From: Desulfobacteraceae bacterium
GTDB taxonomy: Bacteria; Desulfobacterota; Desulfobacteria; Desulfobacterales; UBA11574
DNA length: 9,727 bases
Assembly: GCA_030671225.1 (NCBI GenBank)
Contig: DAOVAE010000025.1
Location: 1-9,727, forward strand
Direction of reading: 5' to 3'
Shown here: one piece after another, positions 1 to 6,466 of the stretch
How positions within the stretch are numbered: the stretch's first letter is position 1
How the letters are laid out: the number at the start of each line of letters is the position of its first letter
The notes under the pieces: model-generated
What the model was told of the DNA's origin: nothing
What the model saw: the letters and a program-made list of their open reading frames with translations, nothing else
The model's database searches: none
Translations under genes and position numbers: made by a program

Positions 1-484
1 TATCCACCATGCGCGTCATATTGATGATCGACTCCTTTTCATATTCACCTCCAATGAATACCTGGACAGCCATGGCGCAAACGTTCAGCCGTATCGATTC
101 CTCTATATCCACAGCAATCTCTTCATTGGAAAGCTCTTTGAGTATGCTGGTTCCACCTGAAACCCTGAGAACGATTGACTTTGTTATAGAAGGAGGAACA
201 ATACTTCTTAAGATTCCCCTGGTAAGCATCAAAGTATCTGCGTATGGGGTCAAAGGAAGAATGTTGAGATCTATCCGTTCTAAACCGGTCGTAGGTCCCT
301 GAAAATAGCCATGATCTATGGCCAACATGACAGTGCGACCCGACTCCGGGTTGAAAATCTGAGCGAGCCTGTTTTTCATTCCCCAATCCAGGGAATTTGA
401 TCCTTTTAGAAAAAACCCCTCTGTCTTCTGAGGGATGTCGACAAAAAACTTTTTTTCCTCTTGCAATTCATCCATATCAGCCAT
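1..484 (-). CDS. lsrF: LsrF-type 3-hydroxy-5-phosphonooxypentane-2,4-dione thiolase / DhnA-class aldolase, N-terminal part (partial)
   Basis: The frame is open from an ATG at 484-482 to the left edge, giving the first 161 residues; the C-terminus lies outside the window. It strongly resembles E. coli LsrF as I recall it: [19 protein letters not shown] near residues 26-44, then [20 protein letters not shown], a TRGILRS segment and ELSNEEIA. LsrF is a class I (Schiff-base) TIM-barrel enzyme that transfers an acetyl group from the phosphorylated AI-2 product to CoA, giving DHAP and acetyl-CoA. The catalytic lysine lies beyond the edge, so activity cannot be checked here. AAAGGAG precedes the start at good spacing. 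It follows the aldolase/SDR gene by 31 bp in the same direction, so the two are probably cotranscribed. No lsrK, lsrB or lsr transporter gene is visible, so a role in AI-2 degradation is not established; another ketose phosphate or diketone is possible. Family assignment is secure, substrate is not. Confidence 0.9.
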   Translation of the reverse strand, partial: MADMDELQEEKKFFVDIPQKTEGFFLKGSNSLDWGMKNRLAQIFNPESGRTVMLAIDHGYFQGPTTGLERIDLNILPLTPYADTLMLTRGILRSIVPPSITKSIVLRVSGGTSILKELSNEEIAVDIEESIRLNVCAMAVQVFIGGEYEKESIINMTRMVD

Positions 485-515
485 TACGTCTTCTCCTTTC
501 TGTATTATTTATATC

Positions 516-2486
516 TTAGATCACTCTAATATTGCCGCCATCGATAGGAACCTGCGCACCCGTAGTCTTGGCAAAAGCAGGACCAACCATTGCGCAAACC
601 AGCGCGGCCACATCTTTGGACGATACTTCGGTTTTTAAGCAATTATTTGTTTTATATTCGTCCACTGTACATCCATATTGACGGGCGCGGCTTTCCAGGA
701 CTTCAGCCGTCCAAAGTGCTGTATCATAAACAGCGTTGGGATGTACGATATTGACACGGATACCTTCCGGCCCCAATTCCATTGCGGCTATTCGGGCCAG
801 TTGGGTTTGTCCTGCTTTGGCCACAGAATAGGCGGCAGCGCCCGGGCCGGGAGCAGGTACGTTCTTGGAAGAGATAAATACTACCGCAGCATCAATACCC
901 TGCTTGAGATATGGAATGCACATCTTTAATAATCGTTGTTGGCAGGACAAATTGATATCCATGCTCCTTTCCCAGATCTTCTCGTCCATATCTTCGATTC
1001 TCTGGCTGTCTGGAAAAATCCCCGCGTTGGGAATTAAAATATCAAGACCACCAAAACAACGAACGGTCATCTCGACAGCTTTTTTTACAACCCTGTCATC
1101 CGTGATATCACAATGGACACCCACCATGTCTTGCTGGTTGAATATTTGGGTAATTTCAGGATTAATATCAAGACCCACTACAACAGCACCTTGCTCATGC
1201 AACATTTCCGTACAGGCAAGACCAATCCCACTGGCGGCCCCGGTTATCAACGCTACTTTGCCTTGTAATTCAGGAGAAATACCACCTCTGCGCAATTTGG
1301 CCTGTTGTAATTCCCAATATTCCATATCAAAGATCTGTTTTTCAGATAAGGCTTCCCACCCCCCAATGGCTTCACCCCATTGGATCGCTCGAATCGTATG
1401 ATGAACGATGTCTGAAACGATAATCGTCTCCTTTACACGTCGGCCGAAGGCTATCGTGCCGTGTTGGGGCCAGATTCCCCACCTGGGAGCCGGATCAATG
1501 CAGGTTAAATGACCATCTGTGTTTCTGTCAAAATACGCTCTATATGATGAAGAATAATCAGTTATTTCCTGCTCCACATTCTTTCCGACAATAACCGGAA
1601 TCGACTTGGTGTAAATAAGATGATCTGAAGTTATAGGACCGCGGGTGGCAATCGATTCGACATTGGAAAGACCGGCAAATCCACAGGCTTCAGAACTTTG
1701 ATCCAGTTTTGCCAGCATGGCATTCCCTTTTACCCGGGAAACGTGACGACGAATTCGAGATAGTTTGAGTAAATCCTCTTTTGCTTCTGCCTTCGCAACA
1801 TTATCCAATGCACCTTGTTTGTGAAGATAATCTTCTGCAAGTGAAACAAGATATATCATCCGTTCGTAACTGGTTTGAGCATCATCTGAAAAAGTAAAGA
1901 TGCCATGATGCATAAGGATCATACCTTCAGGTCTCTTCCAGTCTCCATTACGGGTCATTTCATAAATTTTTTTTGCCAACTTAAAGCCCGGCTTGATATA
2001 CGGCACAATAAGAACCCGGTCTTTATAGATTTCACGAATCAGCGCTTCACCCCTTTGGTTATTTGTTATCGTTACAACCGCATCAGCATGGGTATGGTCG
2101 ACATATTTAAAGGGGATATTTGCGTGTAAAATGGCTTCAATGGAAGGGTTGGGAGCAGTAGGATCGGTTAATGCCGACCTTTGAAGCCGGACCAAGTCTG
2201 TATCTGTTAACCGGTCCAGTGTAACCATTCGTTTGAGCACTTCCAATCTGACAGGCGCAAACCCGTTAGCTTGAATCTTTGACAGATCACAACCACTGCC
2301 TTTAACAAAAAGAATTTCTTCACTATCCCCAAAGAAATTCTTTGCCTTAGCTTTGACAGATGTATTTCCTCCGCCATGTAAAACTAATCCGGGTTCCTGA
2401 CCTAATAATCGGGAAGTATAAACCCGCAATTGCAAAGGATCATTGGCGAAAGTTTTTGCTACATTATCGTTCCACAAACTTTTCAT
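516..2486 (-). CDS. Bifunctional class II aldolase / short-chain dehydrogenase (RhaEW-like fusion)
   Basis: This 656-aa protein is a two-domain fusion. Residues 1-400 form a class II aldolase/adducin domain with a HGGGNTSVK phosphate-binding loop (37-45), HTH zinc ligands at His131 and His133, and a further His pair at 193-194 (MHHG). Residues 405-656 form a classical SDR: TGAASGIG (415-422), NAG (487-489), catalytic Ser near 540 and Tyr553-x3-Lys557. Relatives cleave rhamnulose-1-phosphate or similar 6-deoxy-ketose phosphates to DHAP plus lactaldehyde and oxidise the aldehyde with NAD; exact substrate here is unknown. I chose the ATG at 2486-2484 because AAAGG stands 7 nt upstream. The frame extends to a GTG at 2528, but that start has no Shine-Dalgarno. 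A strong promoter lies upstream (2552-2580) and the LsrF-type gene follows directly. No rhamnose isomerase or kinase gene is in view, so the sugar must be phosphorylated elsewhere. Confidence 0.93.
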   Translation of the reverse strand: MKSLWNDNVAKTFANDPLQLRVYTSRLLGQEPGLVLHGGGNTSVKAKAKNFFGDSEEILFVKGSGCDLSKIQANGFAPVRLEVLKRMVTLDRLTDTDLVRLQRSALTDPTAPNPSIEAILHANIPFKYVDHTHADAVVTITNNQRGEALIREIYKDRVLIVPYIKPGFKLAKKIYEMTRNGDWKRPEGMILMHHGIFTFSDDAQTSYERMIYLVSLAEDYLHKQGALDNVAKAEAKEDLLKLSRIRRHVSRVKGNAMLAKLDQSSEACGFAGLSNVESIATRGPITSDHLIYTKSIPVIVGKNVEQEITDYSSSYRAYFDRNTDGHLTCIDPAPRWGIWPQHGTIAFGRRVKETIIVSDIVHHTIRAIQWGEAIGGWEALSEKQIFDMEYWELQQAKLRRGGISPELQGKVALITGAASGIGLACTEMLHEQGAVVVGLDINPEITQIFNQQDMVGVHCDITDDRVVKKAVEMTVRCFGGLDILIPNAGIFPDSQRIEDMDEKIWERSMDINLSCQQRLLKMCIPYLKQGIDAAVVFISSKNVPAPGPGAAAYSVAKAGQTQLARIAAMELGPEGIRVNIVHPNAVYDTALWTAEVLESRARQYGCTVDEYKTNNCLKTEVSSKDVAALVCAMVGPAFAKTTGAQVPIDGGNIRVI

Positions 2487-2551
2487 TATATAGCCTTTGA
2501 TGAATTCATAAAAAGTCGAATTCATCACGTTTTAGGTTAAATATAGAAGAA

Positions 2552-2580
2552 AGTTTAGAAAAATGCGGCTTGAGTGTCAA
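2552..2580 (-). promoter_or_regulatory. sigma70-type promoter of the aldolase/SDR - lsrF operon
   Basis: On the minus strand TTGACA (2580-2575) is followed after exactly 17 nt by TAAACT (2557-2552). This is a perfect -35 and a 4/6 -10. Transcription would start near 2545 and leave a leader of about 60 nt before the ATG at 2486. Predicted from consensus only. Confidence 0.7.
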
Positions 2581-2621
2581 GCATGAAAGAGTCCTTTGCA
2601 GGGCTGTGTTATCTATTTGCC

Positions 2622-2650
2622 TTGACAAAAAGATTACACCGACTTATTTT
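2622..2650 (+). promoter_or_regulatory. sigma70-type promoter of mobB
   Basis: TTGACA (2622-2627), 17-nt spacer, TATTTT (2645-2650). It points towards mobB and would give a leader of roughly 85 nt. The two -35 boxes of this and the divergent aldolase promoter are only about 40 bp apart, so one regulator bound between them could affect both. Predicted from consensus only. Confidence 0.55.
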
Positions 2651-2741
2651 TTCAAGATCTTCAACTGGACAAGCCATAACCAAAATGGATTTATTTATCA
2701 CCACAGCACGAAAACACGAAAAAATATACGGGTAATTTCCC

Positions 2742-3224
2742 ATGCCGCCTATCATTTCTGTTGTAGGAAAATCTGAATCAGGCAAGACAACCCTCATCGA
2801 AAAATTGATCCCTGAATTAAAAAATCGAGGATACAGGATCGGCACCATAAAACATGCTCATCATAATTTTGATATGGACAAGGAAGGCAAAGATAGCTGG
2901 CGCCATAAAGCAGCAGGCTCGGAAACGGTAGTTATCGTTTCCCCCGGCAAGATCTCCATTGTAAAGGACGAAGATTTTGAGAGGTTAGAACATCTTGAAA
3001 AATATTTTGACGGCATGGATCTTGTTATAACCGAAGGTTTTAAACGGGAAAAGATGCCCAAAATTGAAGTCTGCCGTGCAGCAAGAAACAAAGAGCCGCT
3101 TTGCCAGGATGATAATACTCTCATAGCTCTTGTTACAGATACCGAGACAAACTGTAACGTTCCGACGTTTGGCATGGAAGAGATTAAAGGGCTGGCAGAC
3201 CTGATAGAAAAACAATATCTATGA
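2742..3224 (+). CDS. mobB: Molybdopterin-guanine dinucleotide biosynthesis adaptor protein MobB
   Basis: This 160-aa P-loop GTPase-like protein assists MobA in attaching GMP to molybdopterin, the bis-MGD cofactor of formate dehydrogenases and other DMSO-reductase-family enzymes. The Walker A motif is GKSESGKT (residues 9-16). Next comes the MobB signature KHAHHNFDMDKEGKDSWRH with a following AGSE, then a Walker B-like DLVITEGFKR segment. Length fits stand-alone MobB (about 160-175 aa). The ribosome binding site is weak (GGGTAA 6-7 nt before ATG). It starts a short plus-strand unit with its own promoter (2622-2650) and is followed after 42 bp by a 29-residue membrane peptide gene. No mobA or moeA is in the window, so this is a detached cofactor gene. 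Cytoplasmic. Identification is secure. Confidence 0.95.
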   Translation: MPPIISVVGKSESGKTTLIEKLIPELKNRGYRIGTIKHAHHNFDMDKEGKDSWRHKAAGSETVVIVSPGKISIVKDEDFERLEHLEKYFDGMDLVITEGFKREKMPKIEVCRAARNKEPLCQDDNTLIALVTDTETNCNVPTFGMEEIKGLADLIEKQYL

Positions 3225-3266
3225 TCCGAAACGAGCTATTGTTATTCGAAAATAAAGGGGTAAAAA

Positions 3267-3356
3267 ATGAATCAAATTATTGTATTGTTGATAATTGTGT
3301 GCCTTTGGTACCTTTTGCAAGCTTATATTCTGCCAAAATTGGGAATTTCCACCTGA
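3267..3356 (+). CDS. 29-residue single-span membrane microprotein downstream of mobB
   Basis: A short frame of 29 codons runs from ATG 3267-3269 to TGA 3354-3356, preceded by AAAGGGG six nt upstream. The peptide begins MNQIIVLLIIVCLWYLLQAY and then ILPKLGIST, so residues 3-22 form one very hydrophobic helix with almost no charge and a short positively charged C-terminal tail. It lies 42 bp after mobB on the same strand and is probably cotranscribed with it. I do not recognise a family. It could be a true small membrane protein, such as a regulator or subunit of a membrane complex. The strong Shine-Dalgarno, ideal spacing and hydrophobic composition argue for translation, but the short length means a chance frame cannot be excluded. 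An inverted repeat overlaps its stop codon. Confidence 0.6.
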   Translation: MNQIIVLLIIVCLWYLLQAYILPKLGIST

Positions 3357-3382
3357 CTGCGAGATTCTTGTCAGGTGACAAG
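3350..3382 (+). repeat. Overlapping inverted repeats at the end of the mobB unit (possible weak terminator)
   Basis: CACCTGAC (3350-3357) pairs perfectly with GTCAGGTG (3370-3377) across a 12-nt loop. A second, competing palindrome CTTGTCA-gg-TGACAAG occupies 3367-3382. The first stem covers the stop codon of the microprotein. No U-tract follows directly, so this is not a canonical intrinsic terminator. It may be an RNA-stability hairpin or a DNA-binding site. Confidence 0.4.
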
Positions 3383-3440
3383 CAATAAGGAGAGGGGAAA
3401 AAAGTCTGCATCACAGAAAAATAGGAGATAATCCGGATTG

Positions 3441-3609
3441 TAAACGAGACCTTTGCAAAACGTTCAATTTTGTTCAAGGCCAAGAAAGGCGATCCGCCAC
3501 CGAACTTTGGCGGATTAACCACAGGAATACATTGAGTATTTCGAGGATTAAAATTTGAGCCTGACGCCGGAATTGGGCAAAAGGGGGCGTTTTGCAAAGG
3601 TCTCTAAAC
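3441..3609. mobile_element. MITE (159 bp) with 17-bp perfect terminal inverted repeats and TAAAC target duplication
   Basis: GAGACCTTTGCAAAACG (3446-3462) is repeated as its exact reverse complement at 3588-3604. Immediately outside both ends lies the same pentamer TAAAC (3441-3445 and 3605-3609), the expected target-site duplication. The 159-bp body has no coding frame that looks like a transposase and contains an internal perfect hairpin, ATCCGCCA (3492-3499) with TGGCGGAT (3508-3515). It is therefore a non-autonomous element moved in trans by a DDE transposase encoded elsewhere; which IS family owns these ends I cannot determine without a search. It sits between the convergent 3' ends of the mobB unit and the TPR-like gene, a harmless location. 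Intact ends and exact duplication suggest a fairly recent insertion. Confidence 0.9.
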
Positions 3610-3632
3610 GGAATAAGAATTTTAAAGCTATT

Positions 3633-4541
3633 TTAGGTACTTGTAACCTTTATGTCCACTCTGTAATCTCCCTGCCTGGATCCAGAATCAATCTTTATCT
3701 TTTCAGTAACAATACCTTTACCTCTAAATATGGCAATAGTAGTATTAAACTGTACATTATCGAGTATTTTCCCAACCTTAAAATTTGTTAACAATTCTTC
3801 TTTGTGACCTTCGATGAATAAAGTGATTACACTTCCTATCTGAAAACTGACATTAAGAACAAATGTCACTCCCTTTAGGGGACCAGTATCCAAAGTTGTT
3901 ATCATGGAGCAGATATCAGGAACCTCTCCACCCGTTATCTCAATCTTCTCAACATCTGCAGAATCCTTTAATTGAAGGGCAATATTTTCTTTCAAGTTAT
4001 CGTAACGGAAAACTTCAAGAAATAGGCGTATTGTTAACAACTGATTTCGTGTAAAAATATCGCTTGACTGCCATTTCTGAAATTGAGCAACAGCATCCTC
4101 TATTGAAGTGCGCGTCATGTGACAACGCAAAATATTTTTTGCCGCTTTCATTCGAAGAGGGGCCTTTTTTAACAACTTATGGAAATCTTTTATTGCCCTA
4201 GCGAACTGACCGAACTTGGCCAGGGTTATGGCTCCCTCCATAGCTGCTTCATCTTTGTCCTTTCCCTTTGTCTCAGAAAATAGTTCCTTGATAACATCCT
4301 GATGTCCTTGTGATACTTCAGGCAATGACGATTGCTCGTCTATTCTCTCAATATCTTTGTTAATGGCGCTAATCTTTTTTGAGATAATATTTAGCAGGTT
4401 TTGTCCATCTTTTATCAACCCGGTTTCCTTGATCAAGGTCTCTGCTTCTTCATATTTTTCCGTTGCCTCGAATAATAATCCCTGGGTTCGATAAAGCTTT
4501 GCCGTCTCTAACAAGTTTTTAAGCTGTTTTGTAACATCCAT
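3633..4541 (-). CDS. TPR-like helical protein of unknown function, partner of PilZ protein
   Basis: This 302-aa protein has no signal peptide or membrane span. The N-terminal two thirds are helical with TPR-like stretches (YRTQGLLFEATEKYEEAETL near 17-36 and TLAKFGQFARAIKDFHKLLK near the middle, about 106-125) separated by a charged linker. The last 100 residues look beta-rich (EITGGEVPDICSMITTLDTG onward) and match no family I know. I take the ATG at 4541-4539; the frame reaches a TTG four codons upstream, but GAGAG sits just ahead of the ATG. It lies 120 bp downstream of the zinc-ribbon PilZ gene on the same strand, which suggests a shared signalling or surface-motility role. The linking gap contains a repeat motif shared with 6199-6222. 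Function unknown; the TPR call is by eye. Confidence 0.8.
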   Translation of the reverse strand: MDVTKQLKNLLETAKLYRTQGLLFEATEKYEEAETLIKETGLIKDGQNLLNIISKKISAINKDIERIDEQSSLPEVSQGHQDVIKELFSETKGKDKDEAAMEGAITLAKFGQFARAIKDFHKLLKKAPLRMKAAKNILRCHMTRTSIEDAVAQFQKWQSSDIFTRNQLLTIRLFLEVFRYDNLKENIALQLKDSADVEKIEITGGEVPDICSMITTLDTGPLKGVTFVLNVSFQIGSVITLFIEGHKEELLTNFKVGKILDNVQFNTTIAIFRGKGIVTEKIKIDSGSRQGDYRVDIKVTST

Positions 4542-4661
4542 AATTGCTCTCAAATAGGGTAAAGAGGAATGTAATCAATTCAAAGTTTAATTGTTGAGAC
4601 CTATATCCAAATAACAATCTATCTTTATTCTTTCGCGAATAGTTAATGCAGGTTTTAGGTG

Positions 4662-5144
4662 TTAGCTGAACATATACAAGCCAAGAGCCTTATCATAGAG
4701 ATCCACGGAAGAAAATTCAACGCCTATAAAATCCCCGCGAATATTTCTTATAATCGCCTCTTTTTTGATCAAAGATCTCGATTTGTCGTCAAGATTAAAC
4801 TCCAATAAAAGTTTATTGCCAATATTCAATTTTTGCTTTGTATTTGCGTCAAGTTTGAAGCATAGTCCGGCGCGAGTGATATCTTGTATTGTCATTAAAC
4901 CCTTAGCTACTTGCTCTTTGGAAATAGAACAAATAAATATCCCTGGAAGATTTACTATTTTTCTGTGTCTTTTTCTTCTTTCCAAAAGAACAATATACAA
5001 ATATCCGCAGCTGCACTTATGCTTCAACCTGACCAGGTATTTAGAACCTATGTCTTCGGACACATCTATTGTCTTTGATTTTTCGCATTTCGGGCAAATA
5101 ACTATCGCCTTATTATCCTTGTAAATAAAAACGTTTCCCGTCAT
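4662..5144 (-). CDS. PilZ domain protein with N-terminal zinc ribbon
   Basis: This 160-aa protein has two parts. Residues 15-50 form a zinc-ribbon-like module with CPKC (Cys17, Cys20) and CSC (Cys44, Cys46). Residues 55-155 form a PilZ domain, the receptor for cyclic di-GMP: the RxxxR box is Arg57-x3-Arg61 within RRKRHRK, the second box D/NxSxxG reads D88-I-T90-R-A-G93 with Thr for Ser, and IGVEF (140-144) closes the barrel. Both ligand-binding boxes are present, so it probably still binds c-di-GMP. No catalytic or output domain is fused. It is the first gene of a likely two-gene unit with the TPR-like protein. The Shine-Dalgarno is weak (AGG about 9 nt upstream). Cytoplasmic. Confident family call; target process (motility, matrix or other) is unknown. 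Confidence 0.88.
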   Translation of the reverse strand: MTGNVFIYKDNKAIVICPKCEKSKTIDVSEDIGSKYLVRLKHKCSCGYLYIVLLERRKRHRKIVNLPGIFICSISKEQVAKGLMTIQDITRAGLCFKLDANTKQKLNIGNKLLLEFNLDDKSRSLIKKEAIIRNIRGDFIGVEFSSVDLYDKALGLYMFS

Positions 5145-5384
5145 TTTAGCAGCCCTGCTTTATCGTCATATAAGTAGAAAGGGTAATCATCTCAGCTTTT
5201 GTGTAATTTTCTAAAAAATGTTCCCGCTAAAATACCAGCTTGAGCGCTCCCAAATGATTAGGATCGATCCAGGGAATTTAACCTTTTAGAGCATAGCATA
5301 TTACTTTATGCCGATGCAAGGCTTCTCGTAGTCTTTTAGGCAACAATGCAAGCACCGTCAAAAGCAGGTAATGTGAAACTCGAG
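5145..5384. other. Non-coding gap between mce lipoprotein gene and PilZ gene
   Basis: No open frame with a ribosome binding site was seen on either strand. No convincing promoter for the PilZ gene was found (only weak matches) and no terminator for the lipoprotein gene. The part at 5241-5290 resembles a stretch inside the lsrF-type gene (360-410); see findings. Confidence 0.6.
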
Positions 5385-6065
5385 TTATATTTTTTGCATT
5401 TTTTCCATCTGGATTTCAAGAGGCTTCATCTTATCCTCATGGCCAAATTCGCGCAATCGTTTTCTAAGTTTTTCCATCTCTTCTTTTAGTTTCGGTAATA
5501 ATTCCTTCTGTAACTTTTGACGAGTCGCTTCGCCAGATCGCTTCATTTCTTCTGCCAGACGCTTCAATTCCTCTTCGAGTCTTTTGAATTCTTCGCTTTC
5601 CGGGATGCTTTTTAAGTCTTTAGAAAATTGTCCGAACTGTTTTTGAAGATCTTCTAGTCCTTTCTCAATACCATTAAAAAGCTGATTGAGAAAAACTGAG
5701 GTTTCTGTAGCACCTTCCAGTGTAGCATTATTTTGCAAAAGTATTCCGCCTTGACGGGTATGGATCATCTCGACAGCCTTATTCTCTATGTTTTGAGGAT
5801 CCGTGATGATGAAAAACCTGGAATGCTCTGTTGCAGCATTAGCCAAATCCTTTTTGATGGAAATATAGACAATGAAAAAACCTTCATCTGAATAAACCAC
5901 TTTGTTAACTGCACCTATATGATTCTGTTCAAAAATGACCCTGTCTCCCTGATTCAAGCCTTGAACCTGATGGTACCGGATTTTGAGATTGAGGGTATTG
6001 TCTTTGCATGCCATAAACGTCAATGGCAGTACCAGTAAAATAAAAATTCTTTTAAGCATATACAA
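5385..6065 (-). CDS. MCE/MlaD-family lipoprotein with C-terminal coiled coil
   Basis: This 226-aa protein opens with MYMLKRIFILLVLPLTFMAC, a short signal with a lipobox-like end and Cys20 as likely lipidation site (the -3 Phe is unusual); position +2 is Lys, not Asp. Residues 25-118 form one MCE domain (GLNQGDRVIFEQNHIGAVNKV is the typical start, IHTRQGGILL the end). Residues 155-226 are very rich in Glu, Lys and Arg with heptad-like leucines and should form a coiled coil. MCE proteins bind and move phospholipids between membranes (MlaD, PqiB). This one lacks the usual mlaE/mlaF permease and ATPase neighbours and is anchored by lipid rather than a transmembrane helix. AAAGGAG lies 4 nt before the first ATG and 10 nt before a second ATG two codons later, so either start is possible. 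A strong promoter lies at 6120-6148. Confidence 0.85.
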   Translation of the reverse strand: MYMLKRIFILLVLPLTFMACKDNTLNLKIRYHQVQGLNQGDRVIFEQNHIGAVNKVVYSDEGFFIVYISIKKDLANAATEHSRFFIITDPQNIENKAVEMIHTRQGGILLQNNATLEGATETSVFLNQLFNGIEKGLEDLQKQFGQFSKDLKSIPESEEFKRLEEELKRLAEEMKRSGEATRQKLQKELLPKLKEEMEKLRKRLREFGHEDKMKPLEIQMEKMQKI

Positions 6066-6119
6066 CTCCTTTCCATCAAGTTGATAAATGAGACCTTTGA
6101 AAAATGTCTAATTGAACAT

Positions 6120-6148
6120 AATTTAAAATAACGACGCATTCGTGTCAA
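6120..6148 (-). promoter_or_regulatory. sigma70-type promoter of the MCE lipoprotein gene
   Basis: Minus strand TTGACA (6148-6143), 17-nt spacer, TAAATT (6125-6120). The leader would be about 48 nt and contains GAGACCTTTG, which matches the first 10 bases of the MITE ends. Consensus match is very good; no experimental support. Confidence 0.7.
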
Positions 6149-6437
6149 ACAAGATAATGTCCCACTTAAATTTTGCATTATCATTATTACAAATTCATCT
6201 TTTTCGAAAAAAGTTAATGCAGATTTTTAGTTTCACGTTGGACACCTAAACTTATTCTGGCTGATTAGAAAAATCGTCCCCAAAACCAACCAAAACAGGT
6301 CGATTGTAGATCCGCCCCCTATTTTTTAATAATATTAATGAAAACCGTATAAGAAATATTATACAGATATATTATATAATTTAAATTAGTTATATATAAT
6401 TTTAAGAAAATTTACAATATATTGTGGCTTTTTTTTC

Positions 6438-6466
6438 TTGACACACAAGCCACTTTTATTTATTAA
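6438..6466 (+). promoter_or_regulatory. sigma70-type promoter of the first Cys-rich microprotein, with an inverted repeat over the -35
   Basis: TTGACA (6438-6443), 17-nt spacer, TATTAA (6461-6466). The start would be near 6473 and the leader about 58 nt. GTGGCTT (6424-6430) and AAGCCAC (6447-6453) form a perfect 7-bp inverted repeat that brackets the -35 box with arms centred 23 bp apart, about two helical turns, as in many repressor operators. The repeat could instead be a hairpin with a T-rich loop. Confidence 0.6.

Noticed and set aside
9..302. Plus-strand open frame at the left edge
   Set aside because: Antisense to the clearly recognisable LsrF-type protein.
865..1401. Plus-strand open frame of 178 codons
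   Set aside because: It lies fully antisense to the SDR domain of the aldolase/SDR fusion, whose motifs are unmistakable; the translated product has no recognisable domain.
2570..2776. Plus-strand frame across the promoter region and start of mobB
   Set aside because: It covers both predicted promoters and overlaps mobB in another frame; no ribosome binding site and no protein features.
3391..3440. Two Shine-Dalgarno-like sites (AAGGAGAGGGG, TAGGAGA) before the MITE, suggesting a gene interrupted by the insertion
   Set aside because: No start codon at proper spacing opens a frame; the only nearby TTG is followed at once by TAA in the pre-insertion sequence.
4592..4603. GAGACCT in the PilZ-TPR gap as another MITE end
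   Set aside because: Only seven bases match the MITE end; this is expected by chance.
4765..5124. Plus-strand open frame of 119 codons
   Set aside because: Antisense to the PilZ gene; product shows no domain.
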